A stretch of DNA of 59,545 nucleotides from Bradyrhizobium sp. (GTDB taxonomy: Bacteria; Pseudomonadota; Alphaproteobacteria; Rhizobiales; Xanthobacteraceae): contig NZ_DAHUXJ010000082.1 in assembly GCF_027307225.1 (NCBI RefSeq), positions 1-59,545 of the forward strand. Reading direction: 5' to 3'. Of the stretch, positions 34,488 to 43,829 are shown one piece after another (position 1 is the stretch's first letter; every line of letters starts with the position of its first letter). Made by a program: the position numbers and the translations under genes. The notes beneath the pieces were generated by a model. The model searched no databases and had not been told where the DNA came from. It saw only the letters and a list, made by a program, of their open reading frames with translations.

Positions 34488-34505
34488 CCGCGTCCCAAGA
34501 CGCGG
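34488..34505. terminator. Terminator-like hairpin between convergent genes
   Basis: CCGCGTC-CCAA-GACGCGG, a perfect seven-base stem with a four-base loop, follows the AAA gene stop. There is no T-run, so it may act only as a pause or 3' stabilising element. Confidence 0.45.
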
Positions 34506-34666
34506 CTCCGGCCGGGTCCGGCCATCGTCAGCGCCTATGCAGGACCCTGCCTTGAACTCGGGGCGCGACGATGCTCTCTGCCATCATCGCCGCCAGCGTG
34601 GCGACCACGTTCGCCGCGGTAGCTATCATCGACGTTCACCAAGCGTCCCTGAAGTTCAAGCCGGTA

Positions 34667-36682
34667 TTAGTGAGGCTCAGATGCCGTGCGGACCAAACCG
34701 ATCGAAACCCGGGTGGGTTCTGCGTTCTTGAAGTCCAGCGTGACTTCGTCGATCCTTCGCATCCGATAGACAACGGCACGTTTTCGGTCCGGGTCGCAAT
34801 TTACGAGTCCCGTACCGGGCAGAATATCTTGCTGATGGGTCTCCGGATTGACGAGCCACAACCATCCGGCCTGACGAACGACTATGTATCCAACGCAGTA
34901 GTCGGCCTTGGCGAACCGGATTCCCAGACTAGTCAGATCGTTGTTCGCGATGCCGATGGAATAGGAGGCGTCCTCTGGAGGGTCGTAGACGTCACAACCG
35001 GCCGTGATCTGGGTCGCGTCAGCGCTCTGAAAGGGTTCCGAAGGGCACACCCACAATTGAGTTCCCGTCGCCAATTGGTGCGAGGATGGTTGGAGCGCAA
35101 AAGCGATCCGCTGCCCGTAAAGTCCCACGGCGTGCAGCGGGTTCATATTTTTCGGCGCCGTTGTGAATGTCGTCCAAGTAACTTTGCCGGCAGAAATGAA
35201 AGCAGCACGGTGGAGGCCATTGGGTAACTCGTCCTCCGCCGGCCGCCGAGCCAAAATAAAGCGACTGGCGAGCCCGTCCACGATGGGCGTACCGCCCTGC
35301 AGATCGAGATGTGGCGTAGCATCGACGACGGTCTTGTCGTTGAAATAGTCGGCAGCAGACCTATACGCCCGCAGCCGATCGCCGGCGATCTCAACGATTG
35401 CGTGCTCTGTGGTGCTGTAGATCTCCACGCCTGGCGGGATAATCTTCTGGCTCTGCTCGACCCTGCAGTCGGCAGGATGGTATTGGCATGTAACGACGCC
35501 GTGGCGGACATCCGTCGTGTCGTTGGCAGCCGCAAACGAAATCAGAAAGTCGGTGTTGGCTGTTCCGGGGATCGAGCGGAGGTCGATCATCTCTCCCGCT
35601 CGATCCCAGGTCGCGAGAACGGAGTGGTTGAGATTTTCCCCGTCCGACGTAGTGGTCGAGATCTGTGCGCTTTTGCCTGTGCTATCGAAAGCGACAAAGC
35701 GCTCGTCGTTGTCGGTTCCGGCGACGTCGAACCGGTACAGCGGACTGATGCCGTACAGGGCTGATCCGACCATTCCTCCAACTTGGCGTGCTCGAAGCCA
35801 AGCCTCCAGGTGCTTGAACGCGTCGTCTTGGTCGTTCGCGACTGCCGCGTACGGCAACGCTTTTTCGGGAAACATGCACTTTGCGTACTGTAACCCAAAG
35901 GTGCTCTTTCGACGGGATACGCTAGGATAGTTGTCGTCGCCTCCGCACGTATCGTCGAAGTCGAAGTCGTCGTCTAGGCTTTGCCGCAAGTAGGACAGCG
36001 TGTCGATTGCGGATCGTGCGTCCGTGCCGATCGCCTCATCGTCGCGGCGCCTCATCGCTTCGCAGGCGACGCTTATTCCGAAGTCGTCGGCCGCCTCCTC
36101 TTCGGTAGGGCGTACCCGGTCGTTTCGTCGGCAGCGCAAGCCGTTCACGCGCATCATAGGAAAGAGATGTTGGACGCGTCCCTCCGAACTGACTTGAAGG
36201 TGTCCAAGCTCATGACCCAGGAAAGTCAACGCGAGAAAGCGCAGAGGTTGCTGAATTTGTGCACGAATGATGTCCAAGCTCAAGCGCTGGTCGGTGAATT
36301 GGTGCCCGAGGGCGGCGTTGCAGATGACGAACTTCTCGTGTGGCGCCGCGAGGCAATCGGCGGGCGCCTCGTCCAGCCCGCACTTCTTGTGCCACGCGCC
36401 GTCTGCGGTCGCCGGCACCAGAATATTGATGGCGCCGGAGTCGTAAGGCGAATTCAGATTCCAGCGAAGATCTTTCAAACGCTCGACGCGTTTCAGATCA
36501 TCGACGATCGATTCCAGTCCGGGCAGACGGCGTTGTTGCTCGGATAAGCCTGCGACACAAGCGTCATACTTCGCTACGATGTCGCGCCGCAGCACGAAGA
36601 AGGTCGCCACCCCGCCCAAGACGGGAACGGCCAGAACTACTGCACATAAAATGAGTAACTTCCGAGCAATGGAATTCGTCAT
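34667..36682 (-). CDS. Membrane-anchored HExxH metallopeptidase
   Basis: About 671 residues from ATG 36682. One N-terminal membrane helix (LLILCAVVLAVPVLGGVATF) makes the rest periplasmic or external. The zinc motif FLGHELGH with His157, Glu158 and His161 is followed by TEEEAADDFG, where the third ligand is expected, as in M48-like gluzincins. The C-terminal 400 residues are rich in strands and cysteines (DTCGGDD, CQYHPADC, CDVYDPP), suggesting a beta-propeller with disulfides. It is the last gene of a five-gene operon. Confidence 0.7.
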   Translation of the reverse strand: MTNSIARKLLILCAVVLAVPVLGGVATFFVLRRDIVAKYDACVAGLSEQQRRLPGLESIVDDLKRVERLKDLRWNLNSPYDSGAINILVPATADGAWHKKCGLDEAPADCLAAPHEKFVICNAALGHQFTDQRLSLDIIRAQIQQPLRFLALTFLGHELGHLQVSSEGRVQHLFPMMRVNGLRCRRNDRVRPTEEEAADDFGISVACEAMRRRDDEAIGTDARSAIDTLSYLRQSLDDDFDFDDTCGGDDNYPSVSRRKSTFGLQYAKCMFPEKALPYAAVANDQDDAFKHLEAWLRARQVGGMVGSALYGISPLYRFDVAGTDNDERFVAFDSTGKSAQISTTTSDGENLNHSVLATWDRAGEMIDLRSIPGTANTDFLISFAAANDTTDVRHGVVTCQYHPADCRVEQSQKIIPPGVEIYSTTEHAIVEIAGDRLRAYRSAADYFNDKTVVDATPHLDLQGGTPIVDGLASRFILARRPAEDELPNGLHRAAFISAGKVTWTTFTTAPKNMNPLHAVGLYGQRIAFALQPSSHQLATGTQLWVCPSEPFQSADATQITAGCDVYDPPEDASYSIGIANNDLTSLGIRFAKADYCVGYIVVRQAGWLWLVNPETHQQDILPGTGLVNCDPDRKRAVVYRMRRIDEVTLDFKNAEPTRVSIGLVRTASEPH

Positions 36683-36697
36683 ACACACGCCGAGCGG

Positions 36698-37204
36698 CTA
36701 ACGTTTGCTTGTCCTAAGCACGGTTTGCCAAAAAAATCCGTTCTGGAACGAGAACAGAAGCATCACCATCGAAACTTGCGGCTCCAAAATGTTGCGATAC
36801 ACGGCGATGAACACAATCGGAGCGACGAGAGCAGGTTTGACGAATTCCCACTTGTCGAAGATCGGCGGCTTGTTGGGCTTCCTATTCTGCAGCGCATGCC
36901 AGATCGATTGTGCGATCATGCCGACTACCATGGCGACGAAATAGACGAGGGAGGTCCAACTCGCCGTCTCCGCGACGGCGTTCTCCCGCGGGCCGCCAGC
37001 CAGGAAATGCACCGCCAGCAGATTCTCAACAAACCGCAATGCAAACCAGCTTAATAACGCGGCGATGGCGGCCGGAACGAGCTGTTTCAGCCAAGCCGAT
37101 GCATCGTCGGGGTCCCTATCTCGCCATAGATACCGCAGCAAAATGAGAACGATTACGAAAATCGATGCAGGAATCGCGTAGTGCAACATGCCAATCACGG
37201 GCAT
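36698..37204 (-). CDS. Membrane protein, five-gene operon
   Basis: About 168 residues with hydrophobic segments near the N-terminus (AIPASIFVIVLILLRYL), LVPAAIAALLSWFAL, a segment SLVYFVAMVVGMIAQSIW and FVKPALVAPIVFIAVY, and an aromatic C-terminal segment VMLLFSFQNGFFW, so four or five spans. GGAGG lies just before ATG 37204; the GTG at 37198 has better spacing and could be the start. Function unknown; position directly before the peptidase gene suggests joint action at the envelope. Confidence 0.6.
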   Translation of the reverse strand: MPVIGMLHYAIPASIFVIVLILLRYLWRDRDPDDASAWLKQLVPAAIAALLSWFALRFVENLLAVHFLAGGPRENAVAETASWTSLVYFVAMVVGMIAQSIWHALQNRKPNKPPIFDKWEFVKPALVAPIVFIAVYRNILEPQVSMVMLLFSFQNGFFWQTVLRTSKR

Positions 37205-37424
37205 TTCCTCCAAATCAAGCGTCGCTATTTTCAGTGGCCCACGCCGCCGCGCGCGTACCGAATATCCGCAAGGCATACGGACGGCGCTCCCTTGAGCCCC
37301 GGGTCTGAAACCGCGGTTCCGCGACGCATGATGAAGTGGTTCTGAATAGATTCTTGTGCGCTTGCGAAGTTAACACGGGAGGATCAAGCGAAGGTCCCGA
37401 GAAGTCCATGTCAGATGACCTCTT

Positions 37425-38204
37425 CTATGAATTCGACGGATCCACGACCGTCCAACGATCGTAGTCCAGCTCAACGTTCAGACCGGCCGCCTGGCAATAG
37501 AACCGACCCTGCGTCCCCATCGCGCCGACGTCTATTGAATCTGCCGGAAGCGGAGCGCTCAATTTGCTCCAGGTGATGACTCCGGTTTGCGGATTCTTCG
37601 TTCCGGTGTTCTTGTTCAAGTGCACGGTCCAGATCGGGATTCCGTGGGCAGCGCACCAGCCTATTTGATTGGGAAAGCAGTATAGCGCTGTCCCGTAGCC
37701 GGCGCCCTGGACGACCTCAAGCCACTTCAATACGTAGGACTCGTACGGAGTGTTGGCCGGAAATGCCGCTTCGACGTCCAGGAATATCCTGCGTCCCGGC
37801 TGAAAGCCCGCCTTCTGCGCCAAAGCGATCGCTTCGGTCGCGTCGACCTGAGCGTCGTTCAGGGGATCGTCGGGCGGAGGCACGGTCGAGCTTCCGGCAG
37901 GTTCGGCCCCGACGTAGATCGGAGCCAATCCCCATCCGGACTTGGCCAGATAATCGGCCGCGGCGATCCATCCGGCGTCGACCTCGTGCGGTATGGATCG
38001 CGCCGGCGCGTGACTGAGATAGAGCGCGGTCACCGCGAAACCCATGCCCCGGTAGGTGTCAACGGCGGGTTGACCTGGGTACGAACCTGCATCGAGACCG
38101 GCGTAGGTCGGTTGCGCTTGAGGTTGCACGCTCTGTGTCGATTTCGTCGGTATCTCGGAGAATGCTTCCGCTTCCATACGCGCCGCGCGGACGTCGCTGG
38201 TCAT
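37425..38204 (-). CDS. DUF1906 glycosidase-like protein
   Basis: A 259-residue protein. From about residue 35 it shows the barrel strands of the DUF1906 (Rv2525c-like) glycoside-hydrolase fold: YAGLDAGSYPGQPAVDTYRG, LYLSHAPAR, GLAPIYVGAEP, GRRIFLDVEAAFPAN with an acidic pair, GYGTALYCFPNQIGWC and GRFYCQAAGLNVELDYDRW. Family members act on or bind carbohydrate in the cell wall. No classical signal peptide is visible. ATG 38204 has an excellent AAGGAGGAGC upstream. Confidence 0.8.
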   Translation of the reverse strand: MTSDVRAARMEAEAFSEIPTKSTQSVQPQAQPTYAGLDAGSYPGQPAVDTYRGMGFAVTALYLSHAPARSIPHEVDAGWIAAADYLAKSGWGLAPIYVGAEPAGSSTVPPPDDPLNDAQVDATEAIALAQKAGFQPGRRIFLDVEAAFPANTPYESYVLKWLEVVQGAGYGTALYCFPNQIGWCAAHGIPIWTVHLNKNTGTKNPQTGVITWSKLSAPLPADSIDVGAMGTQGRFYCQAAGLNVELDYDRWTVVDPSNS

Positions 38205-38281
38205 CTCGTGCTCCTCCTTGCTCGATATCCCATTTTTGGCCGAGCAGCCGATGGCCACATCTAAGCCGAACCTCAAACGCC

Positions 38282-39688
38282 TTAGTATTTCACTCCGAGT
38301 CCCACGGTGATCTGATTGATAAGCTCGAGCGTGTCCAAGTTGCGTCCCTTCTGGTAGTTCAACTGCAGCGAAACGAGCTTCGACTTTCCGATGTCGTAGT
38401 TCAATTGAGCTTGGAACATCGAGACACCCCGCAGCGTGCCCACGAACACGTCGTACGTTTCGTAGGAGGTGGTGAACGTGAACCCTTCGAGCGCACCTTC
38501 CCCGTAGACGGCAAGAGACAGATAGGGACCGATCCAGTCATAGCTGCCCAACTTCAACAGTGCCGTGTTGGTGCCGGACGTCAGGACGTCGTGAAAGACG
38601 GTCTTAACCTTCGGCGTAAACTGGAACGAGAGCGTTTCCGGAATCACGTAGAGGACGTTATCGATTCCGGATATTCCGTATTCGGGCGTGTAGACGAGGT
38701 TGCCTGACATCACCTCAGCGCCGTTGCTCAATGATTGGACGTATTTCGGGTAGATCTGGATGTTTTGGTAGCCACCGAAGCCGGTCGGGAACGTCAGATC
38801 CCCTAGCAGCCCGGCTCCGATGTTCTGTGCACGGGAGCTGTTCGCAGGCGTCGCCGCCTGGACCATCTGTTGGTCGTAAGTGACGAACGGCGTGACCTGG
38901 CCGATGTAGTGGCCCTCTTCGTCCAGCGAAACGCGTCCGATGGTGTAGCCGGCCGCGAGATCGACACCGAACGAGGCCTTTCGCGCAATGTAGTCGTCGG
39001 TCCAATTTATGCTCGCCTGCTTGAGTCCCTTGAACTTGGCGTCGTCCTGCGTAATCGGAAGATCCTCGACCTGCTGCCGCAGCGAGAAGTAGTGTGGGAC
39101 CGTGGACCAGTCTATTCCGGCGCCGGCATCGGTCATCCCGCCGGTCGGAGTAGGAGCAGGCCCGGGAGGAGAAGCGCCGTGTGCGACGGGGGGCGGCTTG
39201 GGAGTCGGTGCCGCGGGCGGGGTCAGCAGACAAACGCTCTGCGGGGCCGGAAGACCCAACAGGAATAGCCTTAACGGCTCCACGCCGGCGTTCAGGCCAC
39301 TGGTATCGATGCTCGGGGCCGGCTGTCCGGGCTTCGCGTGGTGTGCGACGAAGGCTATCAGATTGACGAACGCTACGCCGAGTGCGGTCTGGGTCTTCTG
39401 GCTGCATTTGTTGGCGGCGCAGAAGGCGGCGGGGTTCAGTAGCGCCTTCGAAGTCTCCGGAAAGACGATGCCGGCACCGCTGGGATTGAGATCGATCGAA
39501 GTGATGCCGGCATTCTTCTCGATCAATTGCCCGACGAGTTTTCTCCCGTCGAGCACCATGAGCTTCGGATTCGAGGCCGAGCGACTGCACACGTCCTCCG
39601 GCTTGGGTTCGAATGAGCCAGCGGAGTAGGCTGGTCCCGAAACGATGACGGCGGCCAGGAATAATAACGCGATTAGCTTCGTCGTCAT
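38282..39688 (-). CDS. Exported protein, probably an outer-membrane barrel
   Basis: About 468 residues starting at ATG 39688, where a signal peptide begins (MTTKLIALLFLAAVIVSGPA, then YSAG); the longer upstream frame overlaps the next gene. After a proline-rich linker (about 165-195) the C-terminal 250 residues alternate as amphipathic strands (FGVDLAAGYTIGRVSLDEEG, then FTFTTSYETYDVFVG) and end in a terminal aromatic residue (TVGLGVKY), the pattern of outer-membrane barrels. Start overlaps the small gene stop by ATGA. Substrate unknown. Confidence 0.65.
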   Translation of the reverse strand: MTTKLIALLFLAAVIVSGPAYSAGSFEPKPEDVCSRSASNPKLMVLDGRKLVGQLIEKNAGITSIDLNPSGAGIVFPETSKALLNPAAFCAANKCSQKTQTALGVAFVNLIAFVAHHAKPGQPAPSIDTSGLNAGVEPLRLFLLGLPAPQSVCLLTPPAAPTPKPPPVAHGASPPGPAPTPTGGMTDAGAGIDWSTVPHYFSLRQQVEDLPITQDDAKFKGLKQASINWTDDYIARKASFGVDLAAGYTIGRVSLDEEGHYIGQVTPFVTYDQQMVQAATPANSSRAQNIGAGLLGDLTFPTGFGGYQNIQIYPKYVQSLSNGAEVMSGNLVYTPEYGISGIDNVLYVIPETLSFQFTPKVKTVFHDVLTSGTNTALLKLGSYDWIGPYLSLAVYGEGALEGFTFTTSYETYDVFVGTLRGVSMFQAQLNYDIGKSKLVSLQLNYQKGRNLDTLELINQITVGLGVKY

Positions 39689-40053
39689 GATTGGCTCCCG
39701 GGGTGCGTCATAGCGAAAGCGTGCGCCTTGATTCCGAGGGGCGTCATCGACGAGGCCATGAGGCGGAGGGCCACCGCATCGATGAAGGTGTTGATCGCGT
39801 CGTTCTCGTGCTGCACGCGCCAGTTTCCGGGTAGCTTCAGAACCCTTCCGGACGCCAGAGACAGCTTCGGCGCGATCTCGTCGCACATCTGGAGGAAACG
39901 ACCCTCGTCGAAACCGTAGCCGGCCGGAGGGGCGCCTTGGAAGGTCCGGGATACGTCTACCTGGTCCGGCGCTAAGTTGACGGCATCGCCGACCCAATCG
40001 ACGACGATGTTGTATACGAGCACGCGTGCAGCCGCTGGATCGGTGATTGGCAT
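39685..40053 (-). CDS. Small hypothetical protein, first gene of envelope operon
   Basis: A 122-residue soluble protein (MPITDPAAARVLVYNIVVDW...) with alternating strands and helices, no signal peptide and no membrane helix. A helical stretch LQMCDEIAPKLSLASG and a region INTFIDAVALRLM are notable. No family recognised. Its stop overlaps the next start (ATGA), so it is translated with the exported barrel-like protein. Confidence 0.6.
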   Translation of the reverse strand: MPITDPAAARVLVYNIVVDWVGDAVNLAPDQVDVSRTFQGAPPAGYGFDEGRFLQMCDEIAPKLSLASGRVLKLPGNWRVQHENDAINTFIDAVALRLMASSMTPLGIKAHAFAMTHPGSQS

Positions 40054-40853
40054 TGGATGATGCCCCCCCTGTCTGATCTATATTTGGGTCTTGGCCGTAG
40101 GCGGCGGCGGTTGGCGCCGTCATCAAGGCAACCGGACCAAGGGGTTGCCTGGTTACGTGACTCGGTAACCGAAGAAGGCGAGTGCGAAACGCGTGTCCGA
40201 TCGGCTGGCCGACCGGAGTTCACACCCTTCATTTCGTGGGAATTCTCCGCGTCCGGCGCACGCTTGCGAAAGTGGCTGGGCAGCCCGCTTGGCAGATCTA
40301 GCGGAGCATGTTTCGTCGCGCCTGCTCGTCCGCGCGCATCCGACTGGCCCTCGCAGTTCTTTCCACCCTGGCCAGCTGGGTAAGAGCCGCGCTTTCGCTT
40401 CTCGGAACTGCCGGCTTTCAGGCCAAGAAGTTCGATGCGAAGGTCGCAACCGCGACCGGAAATCGACACGAAAGAACCCCCGACTGAAACAACTTCAGAG
40501 GAAATACGGTCTCACAAATATGCACGTAGTAATTGAGTGATCCTGCTGCCGTCTTAGCCGCTTGTCAATGGCGCTGATAAAAGACTCGGCGCCCATCATG
40601 TGGATGGAATGAGCGTCGCGATTTGGGCGTCGCCAACACGGCCGTCAATGGTCTTTACCCGAAGCTGCCTTTAATACCGACGGGAGCTCCCAGATTTTTT
40701 CGATGCGACAAGGTCGACGCGCGCCGCGGACTCAGTCAGCTCGCTTTCGATCAAGCCTATGAGTTCTATCAATTCACCGAGTATCGCGCGCTCATCCTAG
40801 GTAAGGACGAGACAAGGCATGTCTGCCGTCGTCATTGCGGATCGCGCTCCACA
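40054..40853. other. Long region upstream of envelope operon
   Basis: About 800 bases. It must hold the promoter of the minus-strand operon. A plus-strand frame of 91 codons (40623-40898, TTG start) has partly coding-like composition (LAFDQAYEFYQFTEYRALIL) but overlaps the antitoxin pseudogene and has no ribosome site. No RNA gene recognised. Confidence 0.35.
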
Positions 40854-41199
40854 CTAAGCGTCACGGACGGCGACCCCGCCCTTGGTCCAATCCGGTAGTT
40901 CCTCGAGAACGACCGTCACGCCGACGCCGAGATTGTTGAGAAGGCGATACAGGCGTTCGACGCTATAATCGCCGGTCGCCCCGTTGCGTAGCTCCGAGAC
41001 CTTGGGCTTGGGAAGATCCATGATCCTGCCCGCTTCGGTTCGGGTGAGGCCTCTCTTTTCGATGACTTCGTCGATTTTGGCGACTAGCTTGGACTTCTAG
41101 CAGGGTTTCCGGATCGGGAAGCCCTAGGTCGGCGAATACGTTTCCGGACCCGATGGCGCCCATCGCGGTCTTCCGCATCTCATTTTTGCTTTGGCGCAT
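40854..41199 (-). pseudogene. Frameshifted Xre-family antitoxin-like regulator
   Basis: The N-terminal half is in the frame starting ATG 41199 (MRQSKNEMRKTAMGAIGSGN, then VFADLGLPDPETLLE). The C-terminal half continues in the next frame from about 41097: KSKLVAKIDEVIEKRGLTRT, EAGRIMDLPKPKVSEL, SVERLYRLLNNLGVGVTVV. Joined, they give a classic HigA2/Xre protein (NVFADLGLPD start, HTH, SVERL-LNxLG end). One base must be removed to restore it. No HigB-type toxin was seen on either side. Confidence 0.7.
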
Positions 41200-41470
41200 T
41201 GGTCCGATCCTTTTCCCGCTTCGCTTACCGTTCTTCCGGCTCCATGAGCGGACAGGCGATGGCCGCCTACCCTCCCTTTAAACACAATTCGACGTAGTCC
41301 GGTCCGGATCGACAAGAGGCGAGCCACGGTTTCCTCGATTGGTAGGGTTCGTATATAACAGTAAAATAATACCGTAAAAGTGGACGCTCGCGAGAAATTT
41401 AACAATTTGTGTGTAGTGACATGTATAGTCTTGTGTATATATCAGCCCTCAGTTCGGACGGTAGCAAGCC
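41200..41470. promoter_or_regulatory. Divergent promoter region
   Basis: A 270-base region between the Xre pseudogene and the TIGR04255 gene, with AT-rich blocks at 41345-41415 (ataacagtaaaataatac) suitable for promoters. The start of the plus-strand gene is an ATG at 41471. Confidence 0.45.
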
Positions 41471-42316
41471 ATGCAGAATGCCTCACGGGAGCCCAGCCAG
41501 GTTCTGGAGACGTTCGAGAACGCGCCTCTGATCTACAATTTGGGTTCGATTCAGTTTCCGAAATTGCCGCATGGGGTGATCGAGTCGGTCGCCGACGCCT
41601 TTCACGCGCGTATTCGCGAAAGATATCCGATCCGGGAAGACGTCGAGGCGCCTACGATCACCGCGGACTTCAACTCCGACGGCTTCAAGTTCAGTCAGCA
41701 GGTCACCACGCTCCGACAGTTCGCCGCGCCGGACAAACGATGGGCGTTCATTCTGACCGATGATATGCTGGCTCTGCACACGGATACCCATGAGCAGCAC
41801 ATGGAGTTCGTCGAGCGGTTCGTCGGCGGAGCCAGGGCGCTCCGGGATATCGAGCAGGCGGCCATCGGATGGATCGGATACATCGGCGTTCGATACGTCA
41901 ATCTCGTCGTTCCGGGAGAACGAGAGGGCCTACAGGAATATTTTCGTGGATGGGCATTTCCGTCCGAACAACCGACTCTCTACGACGGCACGAGCGTTCC
42001 GGTGAACCAGAGCATGTACGTAATGTCGAGCCGGTCGAAGGTCGGAGAACTCCGATATCAAGCGTTGAGGAATCCTCCTTCGACCATACCGCCCGAATTG
42101 GTCACGCCTCTCGTCGGCGGAAACGGATGGAGTAGACCAGTGCCGGCGCGCGATTTCGCCGTGGTGGATTTGGAGCACAGTTGCCGATTCGAGCCCCTCC
42201 AGCCGTTCGATCTAGAAAAAATCGGCTCATGCATCGAAGGCCTCTGCGGCTTCGTCAGCGATTGGTTCCTGGGCGGAGCTTCGGATCACGCAATCAAGGT
42301 ATGGAGAGGAAGATGA
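41471..42316 (+). CDS. TIGR04255 family protein
   Basis: A 281-residue protein matching the TIGR04255 pattern: a leading ENAPLIYNLGSIQFPKLP, the middle QVTTLRQF-WAFILTDDMLALHT-YT-like block (here HTDTHEQHMEFVERF), then RYVNLVV and a long C-terminal half. Proteins of this family occur in many bacteria and are frequently near mobile or defence loci; their activity is unknown. It overlaps the next gene by ATGA, forming the first member of a three-gene cassette. Confidence 0.8.
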   Translation: MQNASREPSQVLETFENAPLIYNLGSIQFPKLPHGVIESVADAFHARIRERYPIREDVEAPTITADFNSDGFKFSQQVTTLRQFAAPDKRWAFILTDDMLALHTDTHEQHMEFVERFVGGARALRDIEQAAIGWIGYIGVRYVNLVVPGEREGLQEYFRGWAFPSEQPTLYDGTSVPVNQSMYVMSSRSKVGELRYQALRNPPSTIPPELVTPLVGGNGWSRPVPARDFAVVDLEHSCRFEPLQPFDLEKIGSCIEGLCGFVSDWFLGGASDHAIKVWRGR

Positions 42317-42885
42317 GCGCAACATCCATCTGCGCCAGGCCAGGTCTCGATAGCCGGGAGCAGTTCGCGGTCGTGTATACGCTGTTGAGCAGGTGGGTTC
42401 GGCAGCCGCCTCTGGGCCGCCTCCAACGCGCGCCGGCAGCCCGGTCGGCCAACCCTCCGTCGACCTTGAGCACTCAGGACATGATTTCAAAACTCAAGGC
42501 GATGGACATGCCGATCTCGGCGCTGTCGGAGATGCTCGACGTCGAACGTAAGACCATCTATTCTTGGCTCGACGACGGCGTGGAAGCCAAATCCGGAAAC
42601 TACGATCGGCTTCGCGCGATCTACGATCTGTTCGCCGACGAGTCCGCCGGCTCGCTCCGCTTCTACCATCGATTTTGGCAGCGCGGGGTGGTCGGCGACC
42701 GGTGCCTGAGAGACCTGCTCGTCGCGCCGGAAATCGATCGGGTCGCCGTTCGAGTTGCGCTCGATGCCTTGCGTCCGGCCGTCGAACGCGCCATGCAGGC
42801 CGACGCAGGCCGCAAGCGCAACTCGCGCGAACGGTCGCCGGCATCGTCGCTCACGCTGCATCTGACGGCGGGATCCTCGAACTAG
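42313..42885 (+). CDS. HTH (Xre-like) protein of the TIGR04255 cassette
   Basis: A 190-residue protein starting at ATG 42313. A helix-turn-helix appears near residues 55-80 (MISKLKAMDMPISALSEMLD, then VERKTIYSWLDDGV). The middle part (NYDRLRAIYDLFADESAGSL) resembles antitoxin-like Xre proteins such as MbcA/ParS regulators; the C-terminal part is helical and basic. It overlaps the TIGR04255 gene and is 11 bases before the third gene. A repressor or adaptor function is inferred. Confidence 0.65.
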   Translation: MSATSICARPGLDSREQFAVVYTLLSRWVRQPPLGRLQRAPAARSANPPSTLSTQDMISKLKAMDMPISALSEMLDVERKTIYSWLDDGVEAKSGNYDRLRAIYDLFADESAGSLRFYHRFWQRGVVGDRCLRDLLVAPEIDRVAVRVALDALRPAVERAMQADAGRKRNSRERSPASSLTLHLTAGSSN

Positions 42886-42895
42886 AAAATCGGCC

Positions 42896-43762
42896 ATGTG
42901 CGCAGCCAAGGAAGAGCAGGAATCCTGGGCTACGACGATCCAGCGGGCTGGATGGAAACAAGGAAGCATCTTCCGGCCGAGCGAAGACGCTTCCTCTCTT
43001 CTGTCACCCTATCTCGAACTGGGCCCGAACGAGTGGCTCGTGGTCTGTACGCAAACCTGTTCCGTATGTGCGGCCAACTTCGACAAGGAACCGTTGCTGG
43101 AGATCCTCGTAGGCAGTCCGCTGCCGCGATACAATCCGAAGCACGTGGACTCCAAAGGCAGGACCAGCCACACGCTCCAACTTCCCGTTTCCGGCATCGC
43201 CGGCGTCCAGGCACTCGAGTGCCTTCTCGGAAGGCGGGCCTTCGTCCCCCGCAAGCTTTTTCGTGATTGGAAGCCGGGAAGCCCCTGGCTCGGCAAGGAG
43301 GCGCTCAACGCGTTCAAGGGTTGGCTCGCGCATTACTATATGAGAATCGCGCTCCCTGACGAGCTAGTCACCAGGCTTCGCAAACCCGAAGGCATCTCTT
43401 CCAAAATAGCCTCGACCTTCGCCATGCAACGGAAGGGACGGAACGCGGACGAAGGAGTTGTGTCCGTCTATATCGAGTGGTCTACGGACGACGAGCTTCC
43501 CCCGACCCGACGCTACGGGATCTCGCTGGTTATCGTCTGCGACGATGATGAAACTCGGGAATTCATGGAGCGCGAGCTATCCGGCCTCGTAGGCCGCGAG
43601 TCGGCCCCGATAAGCATCGAGGGGGTCATACTCGAGGAACTCGTGATCGACACGGTCGAAAACATCACCCTCACGGACCTCAGCGGGAAATTCCGCTTCA
43701 CCGAATGGGACGAATTGAGCGGCTGGCAACAAAGGTTGGAAAACATGGGGACTATCGGCTGA
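42896..43762 (+). CDS. Unknown protein, third gene of TIGR04255 cassette
   Basis: A 288-residue soluble protein (MCAAKEEQESWATTIQRAGW, then KQGSIFRPSEDA). Notable are a cysteine cluster (VVCTQTCSVCAANFDKEPLLEI, in part) near residue 50 and a strand-helix arrangement (ISLVIVCDDDETREFMEREL) near residue 210. No catalytic motif could be named. It is the last of three tightly spaced genes and is convergent with the large membrane protein gene. Confidence 0.55.
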   Translation: MCAAKEEQESWATTIQRAGWKQGSIFRPSEDASSLLSPYLELGPNEWLVVCTQTCSVCAANFDKEPLLEILVGSPLPRYNPKHVDSKGRTSHTLQLPVSGIAGVQALECLLGRRAFVPRKLFRDWKPGSPWLGKEALNAFKGWLAHYYMRIALPDELVTRLRKPEGISSKIASTFAMQRKGRNADEGVVSVYIEWSTDDELPPTRRYGISLVIVCDDDETREFMERELSGLVGRESAPISIEGVILEELVIDTVENITLTDLSGKFRFTEWDELSGWQQRLENMGTIG

Positions 43763-43829
43763 CGGCTCGTCATGGTGCGTGAAGTCTAGCAACTCGAAAC
43801 CAAGCCTTACGTAACGAGTGCTCTCACCG

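Noticed and set aside
34571..35227. Plus-strand frame of 218 codons starting with a hydrophobic stretch
   Set aside because: After the first 30 codons it is antisense to the metallopeptidase gene; the start alone cannot support a gene.
36910..37276. Longer start of the membrane protein at 36698 (MPCGYSVRARRR...)
   Set aside because: The extension is basic filler; the ribosome site is next to 37204 or 37198.
39102..39629. Plus frame of 175 codons
   Set aside because: Antisense of the barrel-like protein gene.
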